Shown in pieces: positions 1 to 10,271 of a stretch of 64,000 nt of DNA. The notes beneath the pieces were generated by a model. It did not search any database. It saw only the letters and a list, made by a program, of their open reading frames with translations, and was not told the DNA's origin. The stretch is taken from positions 10,399,485-10,463,484 of the forward strand of contig NC_133102.1 of NCBI RefSeq assembly GCF_022965805.1. The letters run 5' to 3'. How positions within the stretch are numbered: the first letter of the stretch is position 1; each line of letters opens with the position of its first letter. Both the position numbers and the translations under genes were made by a program. The stretch is from Primulina eburnea. Its lineage: Eukaryota > Streptophyta > Magnoliopsida > Lamiales > Gesneriaceae.

Positions 1-2
1 TA

Positions 3-2996
3 GAAAATCTATGTTATAACTTGATAAGCATAAGCCAACTATGTGACAAGGGTTACATCGTTGAGTTTCAAAAACTCTTATGCACTGTTAAAATCATAGC
101 TAGTAATATCATGTTAACTGGTCATAGAGAGCAAAATACATATAAATTCAAATGGAATGATGATTATCTTAATGCACCTACCTGCTTTATTGCCTTGAAT
201 GGAAATAAAAATTGGCTTTGGCATAAACGACTCAACCATCTCAACTTTAAATCCATTGCTACTATTAACAGACTTAAACTTGTATCTAGTTTGCCTAACA
301 TTGACTTTGCCAAAGATAGAATTTGCAATGCCTGTCAATTAGGAAAACAAGTTCGTTCAACATTCAAAAGCAGAGGAAGAAACTCATCAGCAAGATGTCT
401 GGAACTTCTTCATATGGATTTATTCGGACTGATACCCGTAATGAGCTTAGGGGGAAAGAAATTCACTCTCGTAGTGATTGATGATTTCTCCATATTTTCA
501 TGGGTAACATTTCTAAACTCCAAAGATCAAACCGCCGATCAACTAATCAAGCTGCTCAAATGATTTCAGAATGAGAAAAGCGAAACAGTTGACAGAATCA
601 GGAGTGACAGAGGAACTGAATTTCTAAACCAATTCCTGTCATCCTATCTTGAAGATCATGACATAAAGCATGAACTATCAGCGGCTAGATCACCTCAACA
701 GAACGGTGTAGCTGAAATAAGAAACTGAACATTAAAGGAAATAGCTAGAACTATGCTAGCCGAATCTAGTATTTCACAAAAGTTTTGGGCAGAAGCTATT
801 AACATAGCCTATTATACTCAAAACTGGTCCATTATCAATAAAAATCATGAAAAGAATCCATATGAAATTTGGACCGACAAACAACCAGAAGTTGGATACT
901 TTCGCGTCTTTGGTTGTAAGTGTTTCATTAATATAAATGGCAAAACTCATCTCGCTGCATTTGATGTAAAAGCCGACAATGGTATCTTTTTAGGATATTC
1001 AGCAGTGAGCAAAGCATACAGAGCTTATAACCAAAAAACTCTCACTGTTGAAGAATCCACACATATTGTATTTGATGAATCTTCTATATGTCATGACAAT
1101 AGTAGTAGTAGTATACGTGTTTTAATAAATAATCTTGATGCTACTAACCTTGAAACTAGCAATGATGATGAGGTAAATCTGAGAAAAACGGGTGGAAACA
1201 TTTCAAAAGAAAATTCAACCGTTCAAGAACAAACTTCACAGGTGAACAAACCGGAAGAAAATCAACAAATGCAAAACATACAAACAAAAGAAGGAGCACT
1301 GGAACAAGAAGAAAAAATCATTCCACCAATCGAGATAAATCTATATGGACCATGTCTCCAGTGGAAAAAGTATCATCCACTTGAGCTGGTCATCGGTAAC
1401 CTTACTGCTCCTCTTAGAACTAGAAATCAAATGATAAATGAATTTATGCATATTGTGTTTGTCTCTCAGATAGAACCTAAGAAAATCGATGATGCACTAC
1501 TTGACACAAATTGGATATAGGCCATGCAAGAGGAACTCAATCAGTTTGAAAGGAGTAGTGTTCGGCATCTGTTACCTCGGCCTAATAATACTCATGTGAT
1601 TGGAACTAGGTGGGTATTTAGGAACAAATGGATGAAAACGGCTTGATTATAAGAAACAACGCTAGATTAGTAGCTCAAGGCTATAGACAAGAGGAATGTA
1701 TAGACTTTGATGAATCATTTGCCCCAGTAGCCAGGTTAGAAGCCATTAGAATATTTTTGGCATTTGCAGCATTTAAAGATTTCAAAGTATATCAAATGGA
1801 TGTTAAATCTGCATTCTTGAATGGATTGTTAAATGACGAAGTTCATGTAGAACAACCACCCGGCTTTGTTAATCACACTTTCCCTGAGTATGTTTACAAA
1901 CTTGACAAAGCTCTATATGGACTAAAACAGGCCCCAAGAGCATGGTAGGACACTTTAACAAAATTCTTGCTTGAGCATGGTTTCTCAATCGGAACGGTCG
2001 ATAAAACGTTATTTATATTCTCAAAAAATGATCTTCACTATTTGTACAAATATAAGTGGACGATATTATTTTCGGATTAACTAACCCTAAGCTATGTGAG
2101 AGATTCTCTAAGATGATGCAGGATCAATTTGAGATGAATATGATGGGCAAATTAAATTACTTTTTAGGACTGCAAGTCAAGCAGTCCGAAATGGTATATT
2201 TATCAATCAAGCCAAATACACTCGAAATATGCTAAAGAAATTCGGCATGCAAAATTGCTCTCAAGCTTCCAACCCAATGAGTTCATCAATTAAACTGGAT
2301 AAAGATGAAGGGGGAATCTCTGTGGACACAAAAATGTATGGAGGGTTAAATGGTTCTTTGCTATATTTGACTGCAAGTCGACCAGATATTATGTTTGCGG
2401 TTTTTTTATGCGCACGGTTTCAAGCTAAACCCATGAAATCTCATTTTATTGCTTCTAAACGTATCCTTAAATATCTTAAAGGTACTACTAATATGGGTCT
2501 TTGGTATCCCAAAGATTCAAGTCTTAATCTTGTAGGGTACTCAGACACAGATTATGCTGGATGCAAAGTCGACAGAAAAAGTACGAGCGGTTCATGTCAG
2601 TTCTTAGGCGTAAGACTAATATCATGGCTTAGTAAGAAACAAACTTCAATCGCTATATCAACCGCAGAAGCAGAATACCTTGCGGTTGGAAGTTGTTGTG
2701 CTCAGATGATATGGATACAACAACAATTAAAAGATTATGGCATCCAAGCTGCTGAATCACCCATTTTTTGCGACAATACCAGCACAATAGCCATTACATA
2801 CAACCCAGTTATGTACTCTCGGACAAAACATATTGACATCAGACACCACTTCATCCGAGAACACGTCATGAAGAAAGAAATACGGCTTGAATATTTTCAT
2901 ACAGATCAACAAATGGCCGATATTTTCACAAAACCATTACCGGTGGCTAAGTTCTCTCATTTCCGAAATATGCTTGGATCAATTGATTTATCTTGA
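3..2996 (+). pseudogene. copia pol (integrase, RT, RNase H), decayed
   Basis: The reading frame is open from the window edge. It shows the integrase HHCC zinc module (HKRLNH then CNAC, about positions 220-345), an integrase core with two Asp and the APQQNG-like segment, RT with DVKSAFLNG, and a complete RNase H (YSDTDYAG, STAEAEY, CDNTS) ending with the tail ADIFTKPLP. Breaks are in-frame stops near 561, 726, 1518 and 1946, and frameshifts near 1625 and 2190. The tyrosine codon of the RT active-site box YVDD (about 2055) has become TAA. RNase H, from 2229 on, is uninterrupted. The product would integrate and copy the element; as it stands it cannot be made in full. Confidence 0.9.
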
Positions 2997-3219
2997 TACG
3001 ATTAGTACTTGTGTGTGCTCAGTTTGTAATGCAGGAAATGAAAAGAAAGATAAAGAGACAATCAGTAAATACACAATATGAATTTCATTAAAAAATGCGG
3101 GAACATACAACCATGATTTCCTCATCCACCTCCTCTCTCCAGGTGGCCAACCAGGTGGTCAGCCCTCCGGTGGAGGTACGTAAAAAGTCCTCTGAGAAGG
3201 CAATCTTTCTCAGAGTCCT

Positions 3220-3501
3220 CTACTCCTTTAGGAGCATGAGGAGGTAGACGTCGTCATCAGAGAAGACGTCTGCACTATCAGCGACGTGGAAACGTCGCTG
3301 ATATTTCTTCAGAGTTGCCACCCCCTTGGGGGTAGCAACTAGTCCTCCCCCAAGGGAGGACTGAAGCTCCTGGACTTTCATCCAGGTTGGCAGCGTCTTC
3401 TCCGAGACAATGTACTCCAGAGCAATCTTGCGGGAAGCCACCACCGACTCCATGAATGCTTCTGCCAAGTCTGGCTCACGAGAACTGCTTGCTTTCACCA
3501 T
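3220..3501 (-). CDS. antisense 93-aa ORF between pol and the env-position gene
   Basis: This is an uninterrupted ORF of 93 codons on the strand opposite to the element. The protein is soluble-looking and mixed in charge, with no signal peptide, membrane segment or motif that I recognise. The C-terminus is acidic then hydrophobic (SDDDVYLLMLLKE). A clean TATA box (minus strand, 3554-3562) lies 53 bp upstream of the ATG, suggesting its own promoter. It has survived without stops while the flanking sense genes have several, which hints at real use, but at this length chance is possible. No function is assigned. Confidence 0.4.
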   Translation of the reverse strand: MVKASSSREPDLAEAFMESVVASRKIALEYIVSEKTLPTWMKVQELQSSLGGGLVATPKGVATLKKYQRRFHVADSADVFSDDDVYLLMLLKE

Positions 3502-3553
3502 CCTGTTATCTGCCTTATGTTTCGAGTGATTGTAAAACTAACATATCAATCTG

Positions 3554-3562
3554 TATTTATAG
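3554..3562 (-). promoter_or_regulatory. TATA box for the antisense ORF
   Basis: The minus strand reads CTATAAATA here, a near-consensus plant TATA box. The ATG at 3501 lies 53 bp downstream, so a start site about 30 bp after the box would leave a leader of some 20-25 nt. Confidence 0.4.
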
Positions 3563-4069
3563 AGAAAGAACCATATGAAGGGTCTCTCTTTCATGATGAC
3601 TGCTACTAGGGTTTGAAGAAGCTTTCTGTCAAAGCTACCGCCAGTCCATCTCCCAAGAATAGCTTTAATCCACATGTTTAAGGGGAAAATTGGTTAAGTC
3701 ATTAATTAAATTGACTTCTCAACCGTCTCCTCCTAATCACATTATTCATCCAGTTCATTTTCCTTGGGCACGATACTTCCATGTCATTTCGTAAAAATTA
3801 CTCAAACTTTTCGACTGCCTCTGACTGACGTGACGGTTATTTTTATTAAATTTAAAATTAATGATTTTACCGCCGCCCAATTTATTTTCATAACTTACAA
3901 AATCCTCTCCACTAACAGTCCTCCACGTGGACTGACTGGTGATTATCTGAACCGCAAATACATAATCTACATTTACAACCTTGTTGATCTTACCTTACTA
4001 TTACACCCGATCGTGTTCAAACTTATCTTCCAGGTGCTCAAATTCCAACCTTATCTGAAAATCAAGAAA

Positions 4070-6741
4070 ATGGTTGCCTCCATTGCTCACAACACAGTTG
4101 TTGTTAAATTTGCGTCAATATTTGTCATGCCCAAAAAACCTATGCAAGCCATGTTTCGCATACTAGAACAGTCTGGGCTTCGTTCTTTTCTGGGTTGCAA
4201 CCATAATTACTCCGACACACTCTTGAAGGAATTTTTTGATTCTGCATATATGAAGAATGGCGAAATTATCTATGCTATTCAAAACAAAAACCTTCATTTC
4301 ACCCAGAAGATGTTTGCTGATTTGTTCAGCTTACCCACAGATGGAATTACTGATTTCTCCATACTGCCAGACGGAAATATTGACATTTTGAGAAGTACCT
4401 TTTTAATCACAGACTCTCCAATCTCTCACCCAACTTGTCAAAAACGCGATTTGAAGATTGAATTCAGATTGTTGGCTGATATTGTGGCAAAAGGACTTCT
4501 TGTCAAGGCTGGTGCCTATGATGAAATAACCTTAGAGAAATTTCTAGTTATGGCCACCATTTTATCCAAACTGCGGATCAACTGGTTTGATGTTCTATTC
4601 AAGATATTGGTAGCCATGATCAAGAAAGGAAATCAATCGCAAGGCTCTGCGGTTCCAATCTGCCACATGGTGATTAATGTGGGAGTTCAACCGGTTGATA
4701 TGATAGAAGTCGGAAAGACCAAGCTATTCAAATGGGTAACGGTTGAAAAACTCATCAAGAAAAATCAACCGGCTGATGAGGAAATAGTCTATGTCAAAAC
4801 CGAGACTGGGAAGAATTTTTGAAAAATAAGAAGACATCCAAGACGGTTGCAACACCCAAAGAAACCAAAAGGAAGCTGGTTCTAAAATCCAGTTCCGATG
4901 ATGAATCCAAGGATGATATTCCCGTCTCTTAAGTTTTTAAGAAGAGACGAACTGAAAAGCCAGCAAAGATTAAACTGGTTAAACATCTTTCTGCACTATT
5001 ACTTCCTGCCCCAATCCCCGCAATCTCAGCCACGAAGCTCAAAGGGATTCAAATTACTAAAACAGAAATTGAGTCATCTTACTCAGGAGTTCCTATCATT
5101 CTCTCCATGGATAAGGGCAAACAGGTAATGATTCAAAATCCGCCAAAAAGCAATTCGGTCCATACTGCCATAGTACTCACCAGCGAGCGTATCAATGAGG
5201 CCGTCCTGAAGAAAATGGAAATGTTTGATCAATGGGTTCAATATCGGACCGCTGTAACTTTTGACTCTTTACTTCAAACCGGCAAAATAAAAGCAGCCGC
5301 TAAGCTTGAACTGTCCATTTTGGAATGGACAGAGACATCTGATATTCAAACAGCTCTACGTCGACGAGAATTTCTGGAACTTCAGATGAAAGAAAGTACT
5401 CTCCGAGTCATCATCCAATTAAAAAGGAAAAACTCTGATCCCTTTTGTCCTATGGCCAAGGATGATTCAGTTGTCATCTCTCAACTTGAGATGGACGCAT
5501 TATCATTTGCTATGAAGGTTGCTCTAATGCGACATGATCTCAATCTTCCAGCAGTTACAGAACAGGTTAAGATCAACTCTCTGATGGAAATGCATGAAGA
5601 TCCGTGCTCTAAACGGTTTCAAGCCATCCCCACAAACAAAGATTTCTCATCTACTTCACCCGGTACAAGCACTAACACTTCATCACCAGTACTTACCGTA
5701 ACAGCTCAACCGGCTGATGAAGAGAATACTCAGCCTCCTTCTGAAAAAATCACGCCAGAAGAAATTCCAAGTGCTGAAAAACAATGCCATCAGATTGCTT
5801 CTGACATCCCATCTGTGTTTCCAACGATCTCTGACATCGATTCGTCTGCACAACTGCCTCCACTTCATTTTTCAGAAGTTCAAACTCTTTCTGTTGATGA
5901 GGCAGTGAAGTTTTTATCTGATTTTGGTAAAGCTGTCACATTTCAAGCAAACCCAGATTCTCCAACAGGCTCTCCCACTAATGATGATCAAAAAGCTCTT
6001 TCAGAACAGCTGCTGACTTCTCCCAAGGAATTGCAGGAAACCGAGCTGATCAATCCTTCGATGTATGCAAACTCTCCTCCACCAAGTTCTCCACCAGCCA
6101 AACCAGAGGAACCAGATGTCACCGGATCTAAACCATCTGCTTCCACTGAAGACATTGATCAAATTATTCAGAGTATTACGGATGAACTCCATGACCCTGA
6201 ACCATCAAAATATGCTGGTAAGCTATCCTCCTCTCAACTGGTCTCTTTCAAGAACATGTTATTATCTGAATACAATTTACCTGAAGAACAAGAGGTTCTA
6301 GAAGAGAGTTGCCAACAGCAGATTCTGACCAGACTCATCACCATGGATCAATCCATTCTGTCTCTCAACAAACAATTTGATCTAAAGGAGGACTTTCAAT
6401 CAGTGAAGACTACTTTCCGCAACGATCTTTCCACCATGGAAACAAGTTTTTCTCTCACGCAAGCAAAACATAACTCTGCACATCTTAACATCTGTCTTGG
6501 CCTATTGGAGCAAATGACTCGTCTTCAGACAAATCTATAACGACGCCTCGATGCCCAAGGTGCTCAGTTTGCAGAAATCATGGAGTTCCTTGTTGATGGT
6601 GATGTCATATAAGGGGAAAGAGAGCGACAAAGGGCAATTCAAGAAGCAGAAATATCTGTTATGAAGGAATTGCATGAGTTGAAAGAAAAAGAAGACAAGG
6701 CCAAATCAGTGGAACAAAGTAAAGATCCAAAGAAACACTAG
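4070..6741 (+). pseudogene. env-position gene of the Sirevirus-like element
   Basis: The likely start is the ATG at 4070; the open frame back to 3764 has no matching character. The N-terminal third (to 4822) is a globular region with an FLGC motif and a run resembling a multicopy protein family I recall from Gesneriaceae genomes. The middle is rich in Ser, Thr, Pro and Gln with a proline run near 6080-6110, and the C-terminal part is helical and charged, consistent with a coiled coil. I see no clear membrane segment or signal peptide, so an envelope role is positional inference only. One frame carries the gene but for a shift at about 4822 and stops at 4930, 6538 and near 6610. The natural stop appears to be TAG at 6739-6741, about 140 bp before the polypurine tract. 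Confidence 0.65.
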
Positions 6742-6880
6742 TTGCCTATTTTCTTACAACAGTTGGTCATTTTGAATATTGTAATTTCATTTATTTAATG
6801 AAATACAATACTTTTGCTTTTATATATCTTCTTCAAAATTATTATGTTACATAGCCTTACAGCCAGGTTTTGTCATCACC

Positions 6881-6893
6881 AAAAAGAGGGAAA
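6881..6893 (+). other. polypurine tract of the Sirevirus-like element
   Basis: A purine run (aaaaagagggaaa) lies immediately before the LTR TGTTAAG. It is the expected primer site for plus-strand DNA synthesis and fixes the LTR start. Confidence 0.8.
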
Positions 6894-6894
6894 T

Positions 6895-8009
6895 TGTTAA
6901 GAAATATTATTCCCAAGAATTTTGATGTATGACAAAAACAAGACAACACGAAAACCGTTGTGGTTCATATGTGTGACACATATCAGTTCAAACCGCCTAG
7001 CTCAATAGTTAGATTATCTTTCTAACCGGCTAAAGCTCAAAGGAGTCTCAACCGCTTATTTCAGACCGCCGATCTTCCTCAGAACCGGATCTTTAGAGAT
7101 GACCATTTATTGCTCAAAGACATTCTCTAATCGGTTTAATACATTCAAAGTATTACACCGCCTTGAAGTCAACGTAAGTGTACATCAGTTCCAAGAATGA
7201 TCCGCATTTATATCTATATCCCAGAAAAGGAAGACCAAATATAGACTTCAAATTCTGATGATAAAAAACAGTTACCATAAAAGGAACTCCTCAAGAAAAG
7301 CGCTTCAGAACTATGCTGAGAAAAAGGAACATTAAATGCGATTATTGAAGAACACTTAATGCTCTTAAAGACGACAGTGACAATCTGTTCAGAGGATCAG
7401 GTTAACGTTGTTGTGTTCTTCCCGACCATTAAGAAGATCGTGTATATTAACGGAGGAGTTTGCTAGCTAAAATAACTCTTGATTTCACAGCTAAAACTCT
7501 CATTGCTAGCATACACAAAGATCTCAGAGCGCTATCAAAAGCCTACATACTTCATCGTTCTTTCAACACACTTTGAACATCATTACATTCGATCTTTGAA
7601 GGATCAATTTCGTGCTACTCAAACCAAACTAATTGTTCATATCAGTAACCTTTTGGTTATTTGATTTAGTCTTGGTATCTGGTGAACTAAGTGTTCTTAA
7701 AACTCAGAAGTGTAAAGTGATCACTAAGAGTTCTAAAACAGGCAGTGTGATAAGTCATGATTGGAGTGGGCTATTGCAAGACGTTTGTAAAGCCAAAGTA
7801 TTTTAGTGGAATCCTTCCTAAGAAGGAAGAAGGGGTGACGTAGGAGTATTCATTCTCCGAACATCCATAAAAATATTGTGTCACTTTACTTATCGTAAGC
7901 AATTGATTTTCAAGTATCTAACTGTTGATTAAGGCTGTTAACGTGTTTAAGTTTCTATTGGATATTGTGAACCGGTTTCCGAACTTAATAGTAGTTCACT
8001 TTTCCAACA
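6895..8009 (+). repeat. 3' LTR of the Sirevirus-like element
   Basis: The 1,115-bp LTR starts TGTTAAG just after the polypurine tract and ends CCAACA, giving a TGTT...AACA terminal inverted pair. Its first 300 bp are studded with short aaccg / accgcc motifs (about 6950-7180), resembling the clustered repeats of other Sirevirus LTRs. Near the end is gaaggggtgacgtagg, which recurs in related forms in the LTRs at 9469-10271 and (inverted) 31004-36152. Small ORFs inside it are treated as chance. Confidence 0.8.
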
Positions 8010-8017
8010 GTTTGAGA

Positions 8018-8846
8018 AGAATTTTTCTAACCACCTAAAAAGGTTGAAACCAACACTTTACACGAGAAAATCTGAAAGAGTTCATTCACCCCCTTCCCTC
8101 TAAACTCTTTCTCGATCCTAACACATTTCCATATCCATTGAACACCAAATTCCATAAAGAATAGACATAAAGTTTTTTCATCCATCCAATGTTCTGAAAA
8201 TAAGTTTTTAATACTTGGGGAAATATTCAACGATGTATTCATTGGTTTTATAAAAACATCTGGCAAAATTTTTGCTGATGACATAATATTTTCCATCATA
8301 TCAAAAACTAATTTGGAACTGGATAATGAAAAATATTTTCACAAATTTTTAAGAATCAAGTATGTTTTATTTTTTCATTTTCCTAAAATACATTTTATTA
8401 AAACTCTCAATTAATCTCAGAAATTGAATTTAAAATTCATTTGATGATTTTATGAATAAAATTCTTTTTCGACCCATGGATATATACCCAATTCTTCAAT
8501 AGATATAAAATTTTTTTATGATAAATTTGGAAAAGTTATAAATTTTTTTTGTTGAATATTACTGAAAAAGTAAGTTATTTCAACATTGTTAGTAGATTAT
8601 AGAAGATTTTTATAAAAATCTTCTTTGTTTATAAGAACTATTTACCAATGATGTATTGGTCAAATATTTTTCCATGATAGTACATTGAGTTTTTTCCAAT
8701 TGAATATATTTTTCTTCTATAAAAAGAATAAGATCACGATATTTAGTCTCTATATATAGAGCTAAATCACTTTCATCATCTTTGACAATATTGGCATATG
8801 ATGTTTGAGAATCACTACAAGAAATTCCACATTCAACCACACTCAA
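8018..8846 (-). pseudogene. possible pararetrovirus-like coding remnant
   Basis: Two minus-strand open stretches (8299-8027 and 8846-8610) are separated by AT-rich sequence with stops. The first contains a Phe/Trp-rich segment (FGVQWIWKC) reminiscent of a conserved region in plant endogenous pararetrovirus polyproteins. The second is Lys/Glu-rich. The resemblance is from memory and weak. The preceding copia LTR would have inserted into it. Confidence 0.25.
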
Positions 8847-9435
8847 AAGACAATGGTTTTATCAGAAACCATTGTCTTTTTTTTTTTAACGACGGTTTTA
8901 ACGAAAACCGTTGTCTTTTTGTATTTTTTCCTTGTCAAAGACAACACTTTTTTAAAAACCGTTGTCTTTTATGGGTCAACGAACCGTTGTCTATGGGTGT
9001 GCTTTTTGGTTGCTAAATTGTTGTCTTTGTGCTGTTTTTTATTTAGCTAAGACAACGGTTTTAACAAAACCGTTGTCATTTATGGGTTATGACAACGGTA
9101 TAACAACGGTTTTTATATCGTTGTCTATGAGCGGGGTTTCTTAGTAGCTATGACAACGGTTATTAATACCGTTGTCTATGAGCGCGTTTTTATATAGCTA
9201 AGACAACGATTTTAAAAATCATTGTCTATTAACGTCAGTGAAAGACAACAGTTTTTTTAATAGCTATGACAACGGTTTATAAAATCTTTGTCTATGTACA
9301 TTTTTAGGGCCTAAGACAATGTTTTAAAAAAAAAACCGTTGCCGTATTAATAAAAAAAATAGCTTTCAAAGCAACCATCTAAATCCTTTAACAACAGTGT
9401 TTAAAAAACCGTTGTTAAAAAAAAACAATATCCCA
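8813..9435 (+). repeat. CACTA-type element end with palindromic subterminal repeats
   Basis: The stretch begins CACTACAAGAAAT, a typical plant CACTA (CMC/EnSpm) terminus. It is followed by more than ten copies of aaaccgttgtc in both orientations, pairing as cgacggttt/aaaccgttg palindromes. There is no transposase. A matching inverted right end (TTCTTGTAGTG) was not found, so the element is truncated or composite. Confidence 0.6.
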
Positions 9436-9468
9436 CACTACAAGAAAAACCAGTTATCTTAAATTGTT
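9436..9468 (+). repeat. second CACTA-type terminus, same orientation
   Basis: CACTACAAGAAAAACC appears again 623 bp after the first terminus and in the same orientation. It is cut off after about 33 bp by a Sirevirus-type LTR starting TGTTAAAC at 9469. Confidence 0.45.
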
Positions 9469-10271
9469 TGTTAAACTTAATTTAATTGTGGTGATGATAG
9501 TCAAAACCAGTAGGTCACAATAGCTATCATCAGAAGACAGTATAAAAGCAGAAGCTGTCGTATCGCATTAACAAAAGCAGTACTCTTCGAGTACTTAAAC
9601 TGCTTAGAAAACCAGAAACAGAAGTAACTTAACGTCTTTTGTTTGAATCGTTACAGTCTTAAATGTTACCGTTACTTTGCTTAGTACTAGTATTTATTGC
9701 ACCATTAATTCTGTACAAAGACATTTAACGCTCCTTACTAGTTTTGGTATGTAACAAGATTGATTACTCAGAAGCTTTCTTCAGGACCTTTTTTAGGTAT
9801 TAAAGCTGACTTTACTCAGGAGCCTCAGAAGATGTTTTTGATTATAAACGTTGGACTCAAAGTCTTCTATATATATTAGGTTAAACCCTATATAGAGTTA
9901 TTATCATTATCCAAGCAACAATTATTCCAACGTGAGTTTTGAGCTTTCATCAAGTACTTATCTTCAAGCTCAACATACAGAAAAGCAGCACACACTTTAT
10001 TATCTATATCTGATCTTCTGAGATCATATTGTGCTGCTATTTAGTAGATCTCTTCAAGCTAAACATTTTACTATATCTTATTGAGAAGAGTTTGTAATCT
10101 GGGAAAGAGTCTTTTCCAGAACTTTCTTGTATTCGTTTTACTGAGTCGTGTATTAAAAGTTTCAGTAGGCTAAGGGTAAGCCCTACTGAAGTGGGTGTGT
10201 ACAAGTGTTGTACTATAATATCCAAAGTCTTTTAGTGATACCTTCTGAAAACATAAGAAGGGGAGACGTAA
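9469..10271 (+). repeat. Sirevirus-type LTR, interrupted or truncated
   Basis: It starts TGTTAAAC and near 10255 carries gaaggggagacgtaa, like the region near the end of the LTR at 6895-8009. The gypsy-type solo LTR at 10272 interrupts it exactly at cgtaa. After that insertion (from 13209) only a short stretch resembles the expected remainder, so the LTR is also truncated. Confidence 0.55.

Larger units (their letters stand above)
1..8009 (+). mobile_element. Sirevirus-like Ty1/copia retrotransposon, 5' part outside window
   Basis: The order seen is GAG-pre-integrase, integrase, reverse transcriptase and RNase H, then a 1-kb spacer with an antisense ORF, then a long gene in the env position, a polypurine tract and one LTR. 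A large extra gene between pol and the 3' LTR is the hallmark of the Sirevirus lineage of plant copia elements. The 5' LTR, gag and protease lie before the window. Several stops and frameshifts make the element non-autonomous. The base after the LTR starts a candidate target duplication (gtttg, 8010-8014) that cannot be checked without the left end. Confidence 0.85.

Noticed and set aside
3764..4069. N-terminal extension of the env-position ORF by 102 codons
   Set aside because: Composition changes at the ATG at 4070, the upstream part is hydrophobic and AT-driven, and the recognised family similarity begins at 4070.
8813..9435. CRISPR-like regular palindromic repeats
   Set aside because: Spacing is irregular, spacers are near-absent, and a CACTA terminus is present in a plant genome. 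The array at 56280-56904 is rejected on the same grounds.
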